This document shows positions 8,463-17,239 of a stretch of 64,000 nucleotides of DNA, piece after piece. The stretch is from Pseudomonas sp. BGI-2. GTDB lineage: Bacteria > Pseudomonadota > Gammaproteobacteria > Pseudomonadales > Pseudomonadaceae. The stretch is taken from the NCBI RefSeq assembly GCF_004310295.1, contig NZ_SISB01000021.1, forward strand, positions 1 through 64,000. Reading direction: 5' to 3'. The translations under genes were made by a program, and so were the position numbers. The notes beneath the pieces were generated by a model. That model did no database searches, was not told the origin of the DNA, and saw only the letters and a program-made list of their open reading frames with translations. The stretch's first letter is position 1; the number at the start of each line of letters is the position of its first letter.

Positions 8463-9022
8463 AGTGCTTTCCCTGGCGTGCGCGTTGGCGATTCCCGCAG
8501 GCTGGCCTTGCAGGCATCGAGGGCGCGCATCATATGTTTTTCCACGGCGCTTTGGGACAGGCCCATGGCTTTGGCGATCTCAGCGTATTTGCGGCCGTGG
8601 ATGCGGTTGAGCAGAAAGATTTGCCGGGTGCGTTCAGGCAACGCGCGCAACGCCGCTTCGACGTGACGCAGATCATTACCCGCCTCCAGCGCGGCTTGTG
8701 GTTCGCTGCCCTGGCTGTCCGGTTGATCCGGCATCCAGCCTTCGTGGACCCGCACCCGCGTGCCTTCACTGCGCAAATGGTCGATGGCGATGTTGCCGGC
8801 GCAACGCAGCAGGTAAGTGCTCAGTTCTTCGACTTGCACCAGTGGCCGCCGCCAGAATCGCAGGAACAAATCCTGCACCAGATCGGCGGCGGTTGCTCGG
8901 CAGCCGACACGCCGGCTCACCAGCGCTTCCATCTGCGAACGCTGGGACAGGAACACCTGAAGGAAATGCGCACGGGCGCCGCGATGTTCGTCGTCGTGTG
9001 ATTCCGGCGGACTGGTGATCAT
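8459..9022 (-). CDS. ECF RNA polymerase sigma factor, FecI-like
   Basis: A sigma-70 family factor of 187 residues containing region 2 (CRATAADLVQDLFLRFW) and region 4 (LPERTRQIFLLNRIHGRKYAEIAKAMGLS), without region 3, as in iron-starvation ECF sigmas. It would direct transcription of the receptor gene at 7253 when the siderophore is bound. The ATG at 9022 lies five bases after the stop of the DUF3325 gene. A longer in-frame extension to 9079 would run into that gene and is less likely. It probably shares the iron-regulated transcript that begins near 11236. Confidence 0.88.
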   Translation of the reverse strand: MITSPPESHDDEHRGARAHFLQVFLSQRSQMEALVSRRVGCRATAADLVQDLFLRFWRRPLVQVEELSTYLLRCAGNIAIDHLRSEGTRVRVHEGWMPDQPDSQGSEPQAALEAGNDLRHVEAALRALPERTRQIFLLNRIHGRKYAEIAKAMGLSQSAVEKHMMRALDACKASLRESPTRTPGKAL

Positions 9023-9026
9023 CTGA

Positions 9027-9353
9027 TCAGCACTGCGCAAACGCGGCGACGGGGCTGACCAGCAGACCCAATCCGGCAAGTGATAGCGCCAGGCGCGGGC
9101 GATACGGCATCATCAACACCAGCAGCAAAGCGCTGAGCATCAACACCGCAAACCATTCCACCAACCCGAGGCCCCAACCGGTTTTCGACACTGCCGCCCA
9201 TAAAGAAACCGCCAGCAACAACCAGCCGCTCAGCTTGAACGTTTTGCGCCGCCGGGCCGACGATTTGCACCCCAGCAAATCGGCATGATGCCGATCCATC
9301 GATAAACACAGCACGGTGAAACCGCCGTAACACAGCAGCAAAGCCAACAACAT
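9027..9353 (-). CDS. DUF3325-type membrane protein of iron-uptake operon
   Basis: A small inner-membrane protein of 108 residues with three hydrophobic stretches (LLALLLCYGGFTVLCLSM, LSGWLLLAVSLWAAV, FAVLMLSALLLVLMM). The segment after helix 1 has the DRHHADLLG motif seen in DUF3325 proteins encoded beside PepSY membrane proteins in iron-uptake operons. The start ATG (9353) abuts the PepSY stop codon with no gap. Its molecular role is not known; the context says inner-membrane handling or reduction of imported ferric siderophore. Confidence 0.8.
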   Translation of the reverse strand: MLLALLLCYGGFTVLCLSMDRHHADLLGCKSSARRRKTFKLSGWLLLAVSLWAAVSKTGWGLGLVEWFAVLMLSALLLVLMMPYRPRLALSLAGLGLLVSPVAAFAQC

Positions 9354-10934
9354 TCAGTTCACCTTCTGCTCAAGCGTGATCGGTCGAGCACGTTCTTTAG
9401 CAACGCGAACGGTCTGTCCGGCGCACTGCATTTTCCACGCAGCCCAGGCCAGGAACACGCCACTGCCTAGGCACGTCAAATCGAACCCGGCGAGCGTCCA
9501 GTCACCCTGCGCCAACGTCACGCCCAAGTGGTTCGGCGTGGTCAGTGCGTTCAATAGCGGCACGCCGCAGAACAGCACCGCGGCCAACGCCAACTGCTCG
9601 ACCCACGCCGCGCGGCCACGGCGCACCACCGCATGAATCACGCTCAAGCCCCAGACGATGAAGAAGCTGTTCACTTCCCAATCCGCCCTTGTGGACATCT
9701 CGACTGGCAGCAACCGATTGGCCCAGAAGAACGCCGCCACCGCGACCACCAGCCCGGACATGCTGGCAATGTTCAGCACTTCCACCAGCCGCAGCTCGAA
9801 GGGCATCACCGCGCTTTTCGCATGTTTGAGCTGGCGTTTGCCGAGCCAGATCACCAGCCCGGTGCCGATCATCGCCGTGCTCGCCAAACCGCAAATGAAG
9901 TACAGCCAGCGCAGCACGGGGCTCGCAAAATGTCCCATATGCAAGCCGTAGAAACTGCCGGCGATGGCCATCGGCACCGGTTGCTGCGGCGTGGCGCTGA
10001 GTTGTTGGCCGGTCACGCCGTTGAAGGTCACCGCGCTGCTGGCGTCATAAATCACGCGGTCCGCATCGTCCCTTGAGACGACAATCGAGGCATTCGCATC
10101 CCCCGGATTGTTCACTGTCAGACGTTCTGCCCGACCGCCCGACCACTGCGCGCGCGCCCGCTCCAACAGCGGCGCCATCGGGGCGAGTTCAGCCGGTTTG
10201 CCGGCCAGTTCGGGCGTGCCGGAGGCCGGGAACACCTCCGCGTAAAACGTGCGGGCATCGCCCTTGTACGAGGCCAGGATGCTCGCCGGCATCACCATCG
10301 CCATGAAAATCACCAGGCTGCTGTAAGTGATCATCAGGTGAAACGGCAACACCAGAACGCCCACCGCGTTGTGCCCGTCCAGCCAGGAACGCTGGCCTTT
10401 GCGGGGGCGGAAGGTGAAGAAGTCCTTGAAGATTTTCTTGTGGGTGATGATCCCGGTGATCAGGCCGATGAACATCACCATGGCCGCGATGGTGGACAAC
10501 CAGCGACCCCACGGATAAGGCATTTGCAGCTGGAAGTGGAAGCGATAGAAGAAGTCGCCACCCATGGATTCACGGCCCTGCACTTCGCTGCCGGTTTGTG
10601 CGTCGAGGCGTTTTTCGGTGAATTGCCCGCGCTCGCCGGGTTTGGCCGGCGACTGCTGCCAGCGCACCGACAGGCCCGGCTCTCGGGCACTCGGCAAATC
10701 GATCAGCCAGCGCGAGGCACCCGCTGCGTGTTGCTGAAGGTAGTTTTGCGCCAGGGTCAAACTAACTTCGGAGGTCACTGAACGCGCCGGTATCTCGGGC
10801 TGCATCCAGTGACTGATCTCGTCCTTGAAATAGGCAAGCGTGCCCGTCAGGAAAATCGCGAACAACAACCAGCCGAAGGTCAACCCGACCCAGGTGTGCA
10901 ACCAGGCCATCGCCTGACGAAAACCCTCTTTCAT
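9354..10934 (-). CDS. PepSY-associated TM protein (putative ferrisiderophore reductase)
   Basis: A polytopic inner-membrane protein of 526 residues of the PiuB/PepSY_TM type. The first helix (about 18-38) is in the segment WVGLTFGWLLFAIFLTGTLAYF, with more helices around 140-165, 190-220, 335-360 and in the C-terminal 150 residues. HLMITYSSLV and YGLHMGHFASP carry conserved His residues that could ligate haem, as expected of a membrane ferric reductase. The start at 10934 overlaps the end of the upstream gene by four bases (ATGA). A much longer open frame reaching 11276 exists, but its first 114 codons are the upstream gene read in another frame. Confidence 0.85.
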   Translation of the reverse strand: MKEGFRQAMAWLHTWVGLTFGWLLFAIFLTGTLAYFKDEISHWMQPEIPARSVTSEVSLTLAQNYLQQHAAGASRWLIDLPSAREPGLSVRWQQSPAKPGERGQFTEKRLDAQTGSEVQGRESMGGDFFYRFHFQLQMPYPWGRWLSTIAAMVMFIGLITGIITHKKIFKDFFTFRPRKGQRSWLDGHNAVGVLVLPFHLMITYSSLVIFMAMVMPASILASYKGDARTFYAEVFPASGTPELAGKPAELAPMAPLLERARAQWSGGRAERLTVNNPGDANASIVVSRDDADRVIYDASSAVTFNGVTGQQLSATPQQPVPMAIAGSFYGLHMGHFASPVLRWLYFICGLASTAMIGTGLVIWLGKRQLKHAKSAVMPFELRLVEVLNIASMSGLVVAVAAFFWANRLLPVEMSTRADWEVNSFFIVWGLSVIHAVVRRGRAAWVEQLALAAVLFCGVPLLNALTTPNHLGVTLAQGDWTLAGFDLTCLGSGVFLAWAAWKMQCAGQTVRVAKERARPITLEQKVN

Positions 10935-11236
10935 GCGTGGCCCATCCAATACGCCAGGCCGGACGCCGCTGCCAGCACCAGGCCCGGCACGATCAACCCG
11001 AACCAGGCCTGCCACGCGCTGCGACAGGCAAAACACCAGAGCACCGCGACCAGATAGACCAGAAACGAGGTCATCATCCCGGTCACCACCGCTTCGGCGC
11101 GGGCCATCGGCAACCATAAGCTCAGGCTGACACTGGCCAGCGCCGCAACGATATAGCCGCCCAACACCGCGGCCAGCACGCGAGAAGTGACGGCCAATCG
11201 ATAAGAAACGGGGAGCGTGCTGATTTTGCCTTTCAT
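10931..11236 (-). CDS. DUF3649-type iron-uptake membrane protein
   Basis: A 101-residue protein with three hydrophobic helices (VLAAVLGGYIVAALASVSLSLW, MMTSFLVYLVAVLWCFAC, WFGLIVPGLVLAAASGLAYW). It matches the DUF3649 family found beside PepSY and DUF3325 proteins. It is the first gene of the minus-strand operon DUF3649-PepSY-DUF3325-sigma-fecR and lies about 60 bp from the Fur-box-like site. No enzymatic residues are evident; a structural or assembly role in siderophore iron handling is inferred from context only. Confidence 0.8.
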   Translation of the reverse strand: MKGKISTLPVSYRLAVTSRVLAAVLGGYIVAALASVSLSLWLPMARAEAVVTGMMTSFLVYLVAVLWCFACRSAWQAWFGLIVPGLVLAAASGLAYWMGHA

Positions 11237-11296
11237 GTTTCGACCTTGAAACCGGGTGAGGCCGCGTGAAGGTCACGGGGCCAGCAAGCGCGCAAT

Positions 11297-11315
11297 ATTA
11301 ATGATAAATATTCTC
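11297..11315. promoter_or_regulatory. Fur-box-like site between divergent iron operons
   Basis: The 19-mer ATTAATGATAAATATTCTC matches 14 of 19 positions of the Fur consensus GATAATGATAATCATTATC by eye. It sits between the minus-strand DUF3649 operon (start 11236) and the plus-strand sigma gene (start about 11413), so a single iron-responsive site could repress both. Confidence 0.7.
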
Positions 11316-11412
11316 ATACGCAAAACAGATCCGATTGCCGGGGGGCATTACACACCCTTACAATGCGAACAATTCGTGTTCTCTAACGTATCCGTGTGTC
11401 GGAGTGGTTCTG

Positions 11413-11901
11413 TTGCAGCCCGCCAATCCCGTCGAAGTCCTCTATCACGCCCACCACTACTGGCTCACCGGCTGGTTGCGGCGCAGGCTTGGCTGCCCGG
11501 ATAGCGCGGCAGACCTGGCCCAGGACACGTTCATTCGCGTGCTCACCGCGCGGGAAACCCCGCAGATCATCGAGCCGCGAGCGTTCCTGACGACGATCGC
11601 CAAACGCGTGCTGTTCAACCATTACCGTCGTCAGGATCTGGAACGTGCCTACGCTGAAGCATTGGCGCAAATGCCTGAGGTGTACGCGCCCTCCGAGGAA
11701 GAACGGGCAATCATCCTGCAAACACTGATGGAGCTGGATCAGTTGCTGGACGGTTTGCCGCGACGGGTCAAACGCGCCTTTTTGCTCGCACAGGTCGATG
11801 GCCTGACTTATCCACAGATCGCCGCCGAACTGGGGATTTCCATCGCCACGGTCAAACGCCATCTGAGTAAAGCAGCCATGCGCTGCTACTTCGCACTATG
11901 A
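11413..11901 (+). CDS. fecI: FecI-like ECF sigma factor
   Basis: An iron-starvation sigma factor of 162 residues, close in pattern to E. coli FecI: an N-terminal YHAHHYWLTGWLRRRLGC, region 2 (DLAQDTFIRVL, then EPRAFLTTIAKRVL) and region 4 (FLLAQVDGLTYPQIAAELGIS). It should direct transcription of the fecA gene downstream. I placed the start at a TTG (11413) with GGAG eight bases upstream; an in-frame GTG at 11404 is an alternative, and an ATG-type extension upstream to about 11335 is not supported by family length. The stop overlaps the fecR start (ATGA). Confidence 0.85.
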   Translation: MQPANPVEVLYHAHHYWLTGWLRRRLGCPDSAADLAQDTFIRVLTARETPQIIEPRAFLTTIAKRVLFNHYRRQDLERAYAEALAQMPEVYAPSEEERAIILQTLMELDQLLDGLPRRVKRAFLLAQVDGLTYPQIAAELGISIATVKRHLSKAAMRCYFAL

Positions 11902-12836
11902 ACGGCACTTCGGACTTTTCTTCACAGGTCGCCGAGCAGGCGGTGCACTGGCTGATGGAAATGCAGCAAGGCCCGCTGAGCCCGCGCCAGCAACAAGCCT
12001 GGCAGCAATGGCACGATGCGCACAGCGAGCATCAACGGGCGTGGGAACATATCCAGCGGGTCAATCAGCGACTTCGCGGTTTGTCTTCACCGCTGGCCCA
12101 CGCGGCGCTCAATGCACCGAAGTCCGGCAGCCGACGTCAGGCGCTGAAACTGCTGCTGATTCTTGGCGCCGGTTCTGCGCTCACCTGGGGCCTGCGCGAA
12201 CGCAACGTGCTGCCGCCGTTGCTTGCTGATTACCGCAGCCCCATCGGCCAGCGGCGCAAGGTGTCGCTCGGCGCAGGCAATCAGTTGCAGCTCAACACCG
12301 CGAGTTCGGCGGATGTGCGGGTGGACGGTCAGCAACGGCTGATCCGTTTGCTGGAGGGTGAACTGCTGCTGACCGTCACGCAAGCGTTTCAGGTGCAGAC
12401 CGCGCAGGGTGTTTTGACCACGCAAGGTGGGCGATTGAACGTCCGGCAGTTTGCTGATCGCACGCAGGTGGCGGTGTTCGAGGGCAGCGTCGAATTGACG
12501 CCGGACGGTGGAACTCCAGTGGTTTTGCCAGCCGCCCGGCAATTGGGTTTCGGCCTGCAAGGCGTGGGCAAACCGCTGCCGCTGGACGCCAACAGCGGCG
12601 CCTGGGCCGACGGCATGCTGGTGGCCGCGCACATGCGCCTCGGGGATTTTCTCGACGAGCTCGGGCGTTATCGTCGCGGGCAGCTTAAGTGCGATGCGAA
12701 GGTGGCGGATTTGTTGATCTCCGGGACGTATCCACTGGACGACAGCGAGCGGATTCTAGATCTGCTGGAAATCAGTTTGCCGGTGAGGGTGAAGCGGTTT
12801 ACCCGGTACTGGGTGACCGTTGAAGCGAAGGCGTAA
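11898..12836 (+). CDS. fecR: FecR-like transmembrane regulator
   Basis: A 312-residue signal-transfer protein for the FecA system. The cytoplasmic DUF4880-type segment (about 10-60: AVHWLMEMQQGPLSPRQQQ, QQWHDAHSEHQRAWE) would bind the sigma factor. A single hydrophobic helix follows (about 83-101, LKLLLILGAGSALTWGL), then the periplasmic FecR domain (RKVSLGAGNQLQLNTAS) and a C-terminal STN-binding region. It is translationally coupled to the sigma gene and followed by fecA after 137 bp. Confidence 0.88.
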   Translation: MNGTSDFSSQVAEQAVHWLMEMQQGPLSPRQQQAWQQWHDAHSEHQRAWEHIQRVNQRLRGLSSPLAHAALNAPKSGSRRQALKLLLILGAGSALTWGLRERNVLPPLLADYRSPIGQRRKVSLGAGNQLQLNTASSADVRVDGQQRLIRLLEGELLLTVTQAFQVQTAQGVLTTQGGRLNVRQFADRTQVAVFEGSVELTPDGGTPVVLPAARQLGFGLQGVGKPLPLDANSGAWADGMLVAAHMRLGDFLDELGRYRRGQLKCDAKVADLLISGTYPLDDSERILDLLEISLPVRVKRFTRYWVTVEAKA

Positions 12837-12973
12837 ACCAAGGCGAAACACAATCCCCTCGCCACAAAATCAATCCACGCAAAAAAATTTTCACCCAACG
12901 TGAGCCGTTTTTCAGATCTGGCGTGACAGAGAAGGAAAGCCCCCTTGATTCCACCTTCTCAGGATCGTCGTCC

Positions 12974-15307
12974 ATGCACCCCACCCGCCTCACTCCGCTG
13001 GCCCGCACCCTGCGCCAACTCTTGCTGGGCGCCAGCCTGAGCTTCGGCGTGCTGCCGATCGCACTCGCCGCCGATGCCAAGCCGTACCACATCGCACCGT
13101 CCTCGCTGGAAAACGCCCTCAACCAGTTCGGCCGTGAAGCCGGCGTGTTGATTACCTTTGGTTCGCAAGTCACCAGCGGTGTGCAGAGTCGTGGCCTGGA
13201 AGGCAACTTCACCCCTTCGCAGGGTTTGAACGTTTTGCTCGAAGGCACCGGCCTGCAAGCTCGCGCCGAGGGCGACAATGCCTTCAGCCTGCAACCGGCG
13301 GGCGACACCGCGCTAGAACTGGACACCTCGAAAGTGGTCGGCGACTGGCTTGGCGATGCGGCGCAAATCAACGTCTTCGAGCACCCCGGTGCACGTGATG
13401 TGATCCGTCGCGAGGAGTTCGAGCGCCAGGGCGCGACCCAGGCCAAGGACGTGCTCAACCGCATCCCCGGCGTGAACGCGCCGGACAACAACGGCACCGG
13501 CAGCCATGACATGGCGCTGAACTTCGGCATCCGTGGCCTCAATCCGCGCCTGGCTTCCCGCTCGACCGTGTTGATGGACGGCATCCCGGTGCCCTTCGCC
13601 CCTTATGGCCAGCCGCAGCTGTCATTCGCCCCGGTGAGCATCGGCAACATGGACGCGGTGGATGTGGTACGCGGCGGCGGTGCCGTTCGCTACGGCCCGC
13701 AGAACGTCGGCGGCGTGGTCAATTTCGTGACCCGTGCGATTCCCGATGAGCCGACCGTGAAAGGAGGTTTCCAGACCGAAACCAGCCCCTCCTCCAGCCA
13801 CGACGGTTTTAAAACCACCGGCAACTTGCTGGCCGGCGGCACCGCAGAAAACGGCCTGGGCGGTGCGCTGTTGTACTCCGGGACCCGCGGCGGCGACTGG
13901 CGTGAACACAGCGACACCGAAATCGACGACTTGATTCTCAAGGGCAAGTATCAGCTCGATGACGCCAACAGCTTCAACGCGATGGCTCAGTATTACGAAG
14001 GCAAGGCCGACATGCCCGGCGGTCTGAACGTCGCCGATTACGACGCTGACCCGTACCAGTCGACCCGCCCGAAAGACCAGTTCTGGGGCCGCCGGACAAT
14101 GTTCAACTTCGGCTATCGCTATCAGGAAGATCGTCGCGAATTCACTGCCAACACCTTCTTCACCAAGACCTTGCGCAGTGGTTATCTGAATCAGGGCACG
14201 TTCCTGTCGCTGTCGCCGCGCGAGTATTGGGTGCGCGGCCTGGAAACCCGTTTTGCCCAAGGCTTTGACCTCGGCCCGACCAGCCATGAAGTCGGCATCG
14301 GCTATCGCTACATCAACGAAGCCGGCCACGAACTGCGCTACCGCGAGCCGATCGCCAACAATACCTTCCCGACCACCAACAGCCGCAATGACCGCGACAC
14401 CCGTGGCGGCACCGAGGCCAATGCATTCTTCGTCGACGACCGGATCGACATCGGCAAATGGACGATCACGCCGGGCATTCGCTACGAGATGATCGATTCG
14501 CAGCAGACCAACAACCTGACGAACGTGAAGTACAAGGGCGACTACAACACCGCGCTGCCGGCATTGAACGTGCTCTATCACGTGACGGACACCTGGAACC
14601 TCTACGCCAACACCGAAGGCTCGTTCGGCAGCGTGCAGTACAGCCAGATGCCAAACCGGGTGACCAGCGGCGAAGTCAAACCGGAGAAGGCGCGGACTTG
14701 GGAGTTGGGCACCCGTTACGACAACGGTGCGCTGAGAGCGGAAATCGGCGCGTTCCTGATCAACTTCGACAACCAGTACGAAAGCAATCAGACCAACGAT
14801 TCGGTGATCGCCCGGGGTGAGACAGGTCATCAAGGCATTGAAAGCAGCATTAATTATTCGCTGGATGGTTTGAGCCCGTCGCTGGCTGGCTTCGATGTGT
14901 ACGCCACTTACGCCTATGTGGACGCGACTATCCGAGAGGATGGACCGAACAAGGGCAATCGTGTGCCGTTCTCCTCGAAACACAAAGGCACTCTCGGGGT
15001 GGGCTACACCGAAGGCGCGTGGAAGCTGAACCTGGACAGCAGTTACCAGAGCAACCAGTTTGCCGACAACGCCAACACCTCGGCCGAAAGCGCTGATGGC
15101 AGCACGGGCAAGATTCCCGGGTACATGCTGTTCAGCAGCCGCGCGGCGTATGACTTCGGGCCGAAATTGCAGGATTTGAATGTGGCGGTGGGGGTGAAGA
15201 ATATTTTCAATCACCAGTACTTCACCCGGTCGTTCGATGACAACAACAAGGGCAAGTATGTGGGGGAACCGCGGACGGTTTATGTGCAGACGTCGGTGGC
15301 GTTCTGA
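12974..15307 (+). CDS. fecA: FecA-type TonB-dependent receptor (ferric citrate type)
   Basis: An outer-membrane receptor of 777 residues. The signal peptide ends near ALAADAK (about residue 35). The STN signalling domain follows at about 37-110 (YHIAPSSLENALNQFGREAG), then the plug with IPGVNAPDNNGTGSHDMALN and GIRGLNPRLASRSTVLMDG, then VRYGPQNVGGVVNFVTRAIP, which are FecA hallmarks. The barrel ends in a terminal Phe (VQTSVAF). Ferric dicitrate is the likely ligand by family; a related citrate-type siderophore is possible. It is controlled by the FecI-FecR pair upstream. The ATG at 12974 is preceded by AGGA; an earlier in-frame start at 12923 would add residues ahead of the signal peptide. 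Confidence 0.88.
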   Translation: MHPTRLTPLARTLRQLLLGASLSFGVLPIALAADAKPYHIAPSSLENALNQFGREAGVLITFGSQVTSGVQSRGLEGNFTPSQGLNVLLEGTGLQARAEGDNAFSLQPAGDTALELDTSKVVGDWLGDAAQINVFEHPGARDVIRREEFERQGATQAKDVLNRIPGVNAPDNNGTGSHDMALNFGIRGLNPRLASRSTVLMDGIPVPFAPYGQPQLSFAPVSIGNMDAVDVVRGGGAVRYGPQNVGGVVNFVTRAIPDEPTVKGGFQTETSPSSSHDGFKTTGNLLAGGTAENGLGGALLYSGTRGGDWREHSDTEIDDLILKGKYQLDDANSFNAMAQYYEGKADMPGGLNVADYDADPYQSTRPKDQFWGRRTMFNFGYRYQEDRREFTANTFFTKTLRSGYLNQGTFLSLSPREYWVRGLETRFAQGFDLGPTSHEVGIGYRYINEAGHELRYREPIANNTFPTTNSRNDRDTRGGTEANAFFVDDRIDIGKWTITPGIRYEMIDSQQTNNLTNVKYKGDYNTALPALNVLYHVTDTWNLYANTEGSFGSVQYSQMPNRVTSGEVKPEKARTWELGTRYDNGALRAEIGAFLINFDNQYESNQTNDSVIARGETGHQGIESSINYSLDGLSPSLAGFDVYATYAYVDATIREDGPNKGNRVPFSSKHKGTLGVGYTEGAWKLNLDSSYQSNQFADNANTSAESADGSTGKIPGYMLFSSRAAYDFGPKLQDLNVAVGVKNIFNHQYFTRSFDDNNKGKYVGEPRTVYVQTSVAF

Positions 15308-15350
15308 TCTGAAGCCGCACACCCTCTTCGCGACCGAACTCGCCCTCCTT

Positions 15351-15443
15351 TGTAGGAGCGAGGCTTGCCCGCGAAGGCGATTGAATGAGCGACATATGCG
15401 CTGGATTTCCGGGCCTCTTCGCGGGCAAGCCTCGCTCCTACAA
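15351..15443. repeat. REP pair (REPIN)
   Basis: TGTAGGAGCGAGGCTTGCCC at 15351 is answered by CTTCGCGGGCAAGCCTCGCT ending near 15443, forming a long imperfect hairpin downstream of fecA. It is the same repeat family as at 7391, 20941, 23590, 45459, 56233, 57566 and 62164. Confidence 0.9.
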
Positions 15444-15479
15444 GGAATTGCGGCGCTGCCATAATCGGCGCAAACAAGA

Positions 15480-15504
15480 ACGGGCCTGCATAAGCAGGCC
15501 CGTT
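15480..15504 (-). terminator. Rho-independent terminator of HPF-like gene
   Basis: The stem ACGGGCCTGC / GCAGGCCCGT has a five-base loop and is followed, on the minus strand, by TCTTGTTT. It lies about 35 bp past the stop of the gene at 15536. Confidence 0.75.
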
Positions 15505-15535
15505 GTCATTGGAAAGGTAAAAAGTGAATCAGGCT

Positions 15536-15943
15536 TCAGCCGTTTTGTGCAGCCTGTTCGTTCTCGAGAAACTCGTCTTCCAGCAGCGCATCGGCAGCGA
15601 CTCTTTCGAACGGCACCACAGCGGCACGTGGTTTGCCCCGCAGTTTGCCGAACAGATGCTCAAGCGCGTGTTCAAGTTTTTCCGCCGCACCGTCGATTGC
15701 TTGCTCCAGGGTGTCGGCTTTATGAGTGACAGAAATCGGTTGGTGGCCTTTTGGCCGCGCTTCCAGCTGGCAGCGCATGTCATGGGGACCTGGCTTGTCG
15801 CCGTTCTCGTCCCGCAGATGAACCTCGACGCGTGTCAGGTCCTCTTCATAACGTTCAAGCGTGCTCTCAATGGTAGTACGTACCCACTCCTCCAGTCGGA
15901 TGCTGCTTTGAATATGGTTATCGCTGTTGACTTGGATTTGCAT
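15536..15943 (-). CDS. HPF/RaiA-like ribosome-associated protein
   Basis: A 135-residue protein with the beta-alpha-beta-beta-beta-alpha pattern of the hibernation-factor family: MQIQVNSDNHIQ, a helix around LEEWVRTTIESTLERY, a strand TRVEVHLRDENGD, and a second helix LEQAIDGAAEKLEHALEHLF. These proteins bind the small ribosomal subunit under stress. The basic segment FGKLRGKPRA after helix 2 is compatible with RNA contact. It is longer at the acidic C-terminus than classical HPF. It is monocistronic, with its own terminator. The assignment is to the family, not to HPF or RaiA specifically. Confidence 0.75.
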   Translation of the reverse strand: MQIQVNSDNHIQSSIRLEEWVRTTIESTLERYEEDLTRVEVHLRDENGDKPGPHDMRCQLEARPKGHQPISVTHKADTLEQAIDGAAEKLEHALEHLFGKLRGKPRAAVVPFERVAADALLEDEFLENEQAAQNG

Positions 15944-16156
15944 AGTTCATCCCTTATTTCAGCTAGCTTGCGAGAGGCGCATCGGCTGGCCCTTGGGCGT
16001 CATCACCGTGACCTCTTACTTACACAATCGGTCTGCGCGCAGAACATTTCAACCCCTAAAAAAAGATAAATATGGATTCGCAAAAAAAGTCGGACAACGG
16101 CAAAAAGCGCTGTTAAGGTCGGGAGTTGGGTCGACTCGCTTCTTTGTCACAAATGC

Positions 16157-17104
16157 TCACATCTGCCGCTCCGCCAGTGGGTGCAGACTCCGGAAAATCC
16201 CCGCCTCCTCTACCAGCCAGTCATGCACCGCCCGCACGCCCGGATGGCTCAGTGCGCCGGGCGCATAGAGCAGCACGTAACGCTTGTGATTGGGCACCGC
16301 CAAACCGAACGGCACGATCAACGTCCCCCGCTCCAGCTCATCGTTGAGCAACGTTCGCCGCGCAATCGCTACACCCATGCCGGCAATCGCCGCTTCTATG
16401 GTCAGGTGATTGCGATTGAAGGTATGCCCGCGCCGCACGTCGGCCCCCTCGAAGCCAATGGCATTGAGGTAAAACTCCCATTCCGCGTACTCGTAACTGC
16501 CGCGCCAGGCGGTGATGTCGTGCAGCAGTGGAAAGTGCACCAGGTCCGCCGGACCGTGCAGCGGTGGTCGGCCGCGCAGCAGGCTCGGGGCGCAGACCGG
16601 GAAGATCTGCTCGTCGAGCAAGGCGGTGGATAACAATCCGGGATAACTGCCGTCATTCAGGTCGATCGCCAGGTCGAAATCACCCTCGTGCAACGGCACG
16701 CTGCTGTCCTCGGCCACCAGGCGCAATTGAATGTCCGGAAAGCGCTGCTGCAATCGCGGCAGACGTGGGGTCAGCCACTTGCTCAGGAACGATGGAATCG
16801 AACGCACCCGCAGAATCCCGCTGATCATTCCCGCGTCCAGTCGTCGCAATTCCGCATCGATGCTGCCGTAAGCCTCGTTGACCGTAATGGCCAGTCGCTG
16901 GCCTTCGGCGCTCAATTCCACGCCGCGAGCACGGCGGTGAAACAAGCGAAAGCCCAGTCGCTCTTCCAGTTGGCGGATTTGCTGACTGACCGCACCCGGC
17001 GTGATGTGCAGCTCTTCGGCGCAACGGGTGAACGACAAGTGCCGCGCGGCACAGGAAAACACGTGCAGCCAGACGTAAGTCTGGGCATGCAATTGGCGAC
17101 TCAT
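16157..17104 (-). CDS. LysR-family regulator, divergent from serine dehydratase
   Basis: A transcription factor of 315 residues. The winged helix-turn-helix is at about 17-75 (SFTRCAEELHITPGAVSQQIRQLE, then LGFRLFHRRAR), followed by a periplasmic-binding-protein-like effector domain (about 95-300). The GcvA-like features are the GAVSQQIRQLEERLG helix and the pattern DFDLAIDLNDG. It is divergently transcribed from sdaA with 135 bp between the starts, so serine or a related amino acid is a reasonable effector; this is inference from position. Confidence 0.85.
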   Translation of the reverse strand: MSRQLHAQTYVWLHVFSCAARHLSFTRCAEELHITPGAVSQQIRQLEERLGFRLFHRRARGVELSAEGQRLAITVNEAYGSIDAELRRLDAGMISGILRVRSIPSFLSKWLTPRLPRLQQRFPDIQLRLVAEDSSVPLHEGDFDLAIDLNDGSYPGLLSTALLDEQIFPVCAPSLLRGRPPLHGPADLVHFPLLHDITAWRGSYEYAEWEFYLNAIGFEGADVRRGHTFNRNHLTIEAAIAGMGVAIARRTLLNDELERGTLIVPFGLAVPNHKRYVLLYAPGALSHPGVRAVHDWLVEEAGIFRSLHPLAERQM

Positions 17105-17106
17105 TG

Positions 17107-17121
17107 TTTAGTCCTGCTAAA
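17107..17121. promoter_or_regulatory. Candidate LysR operator
   Basis: The perfect palindrome TTTAGTCCTGCTAAA (arms TTTAG/CTAAA) fits the T-N11-A layout of LysR binding sites. It overlaps the region just ahead of the regulator's own start codon, a typical autoregulatory position, and faces the sdaA promoter. Confidence 0.45.
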
Positions 17122-17239
17122 GGCTGTCTTAGGAAGTTTCGTTGGTCACGTAGGACCGAGGTAGGCAGTATCGCCGACATTGCGCTTGTCCTACAAAAAT
17201 GGCAGCGATTTCTCTTCCATTGCTTGTATAGGCTTTAGC

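Noticed and set aside
10935..11276. N-terminal extension of the PepSY gene to 11276
   Set aside because: The extension overlaps the DUF3649 gene completely in another frame, and the family starts at MKEGFRQAMAW.
13622..15322. A 566-codon minus-strand open frame opposite fecA
   Set aside because: It mirrors the high G+C third positions of fecA and shows no protein-family features.
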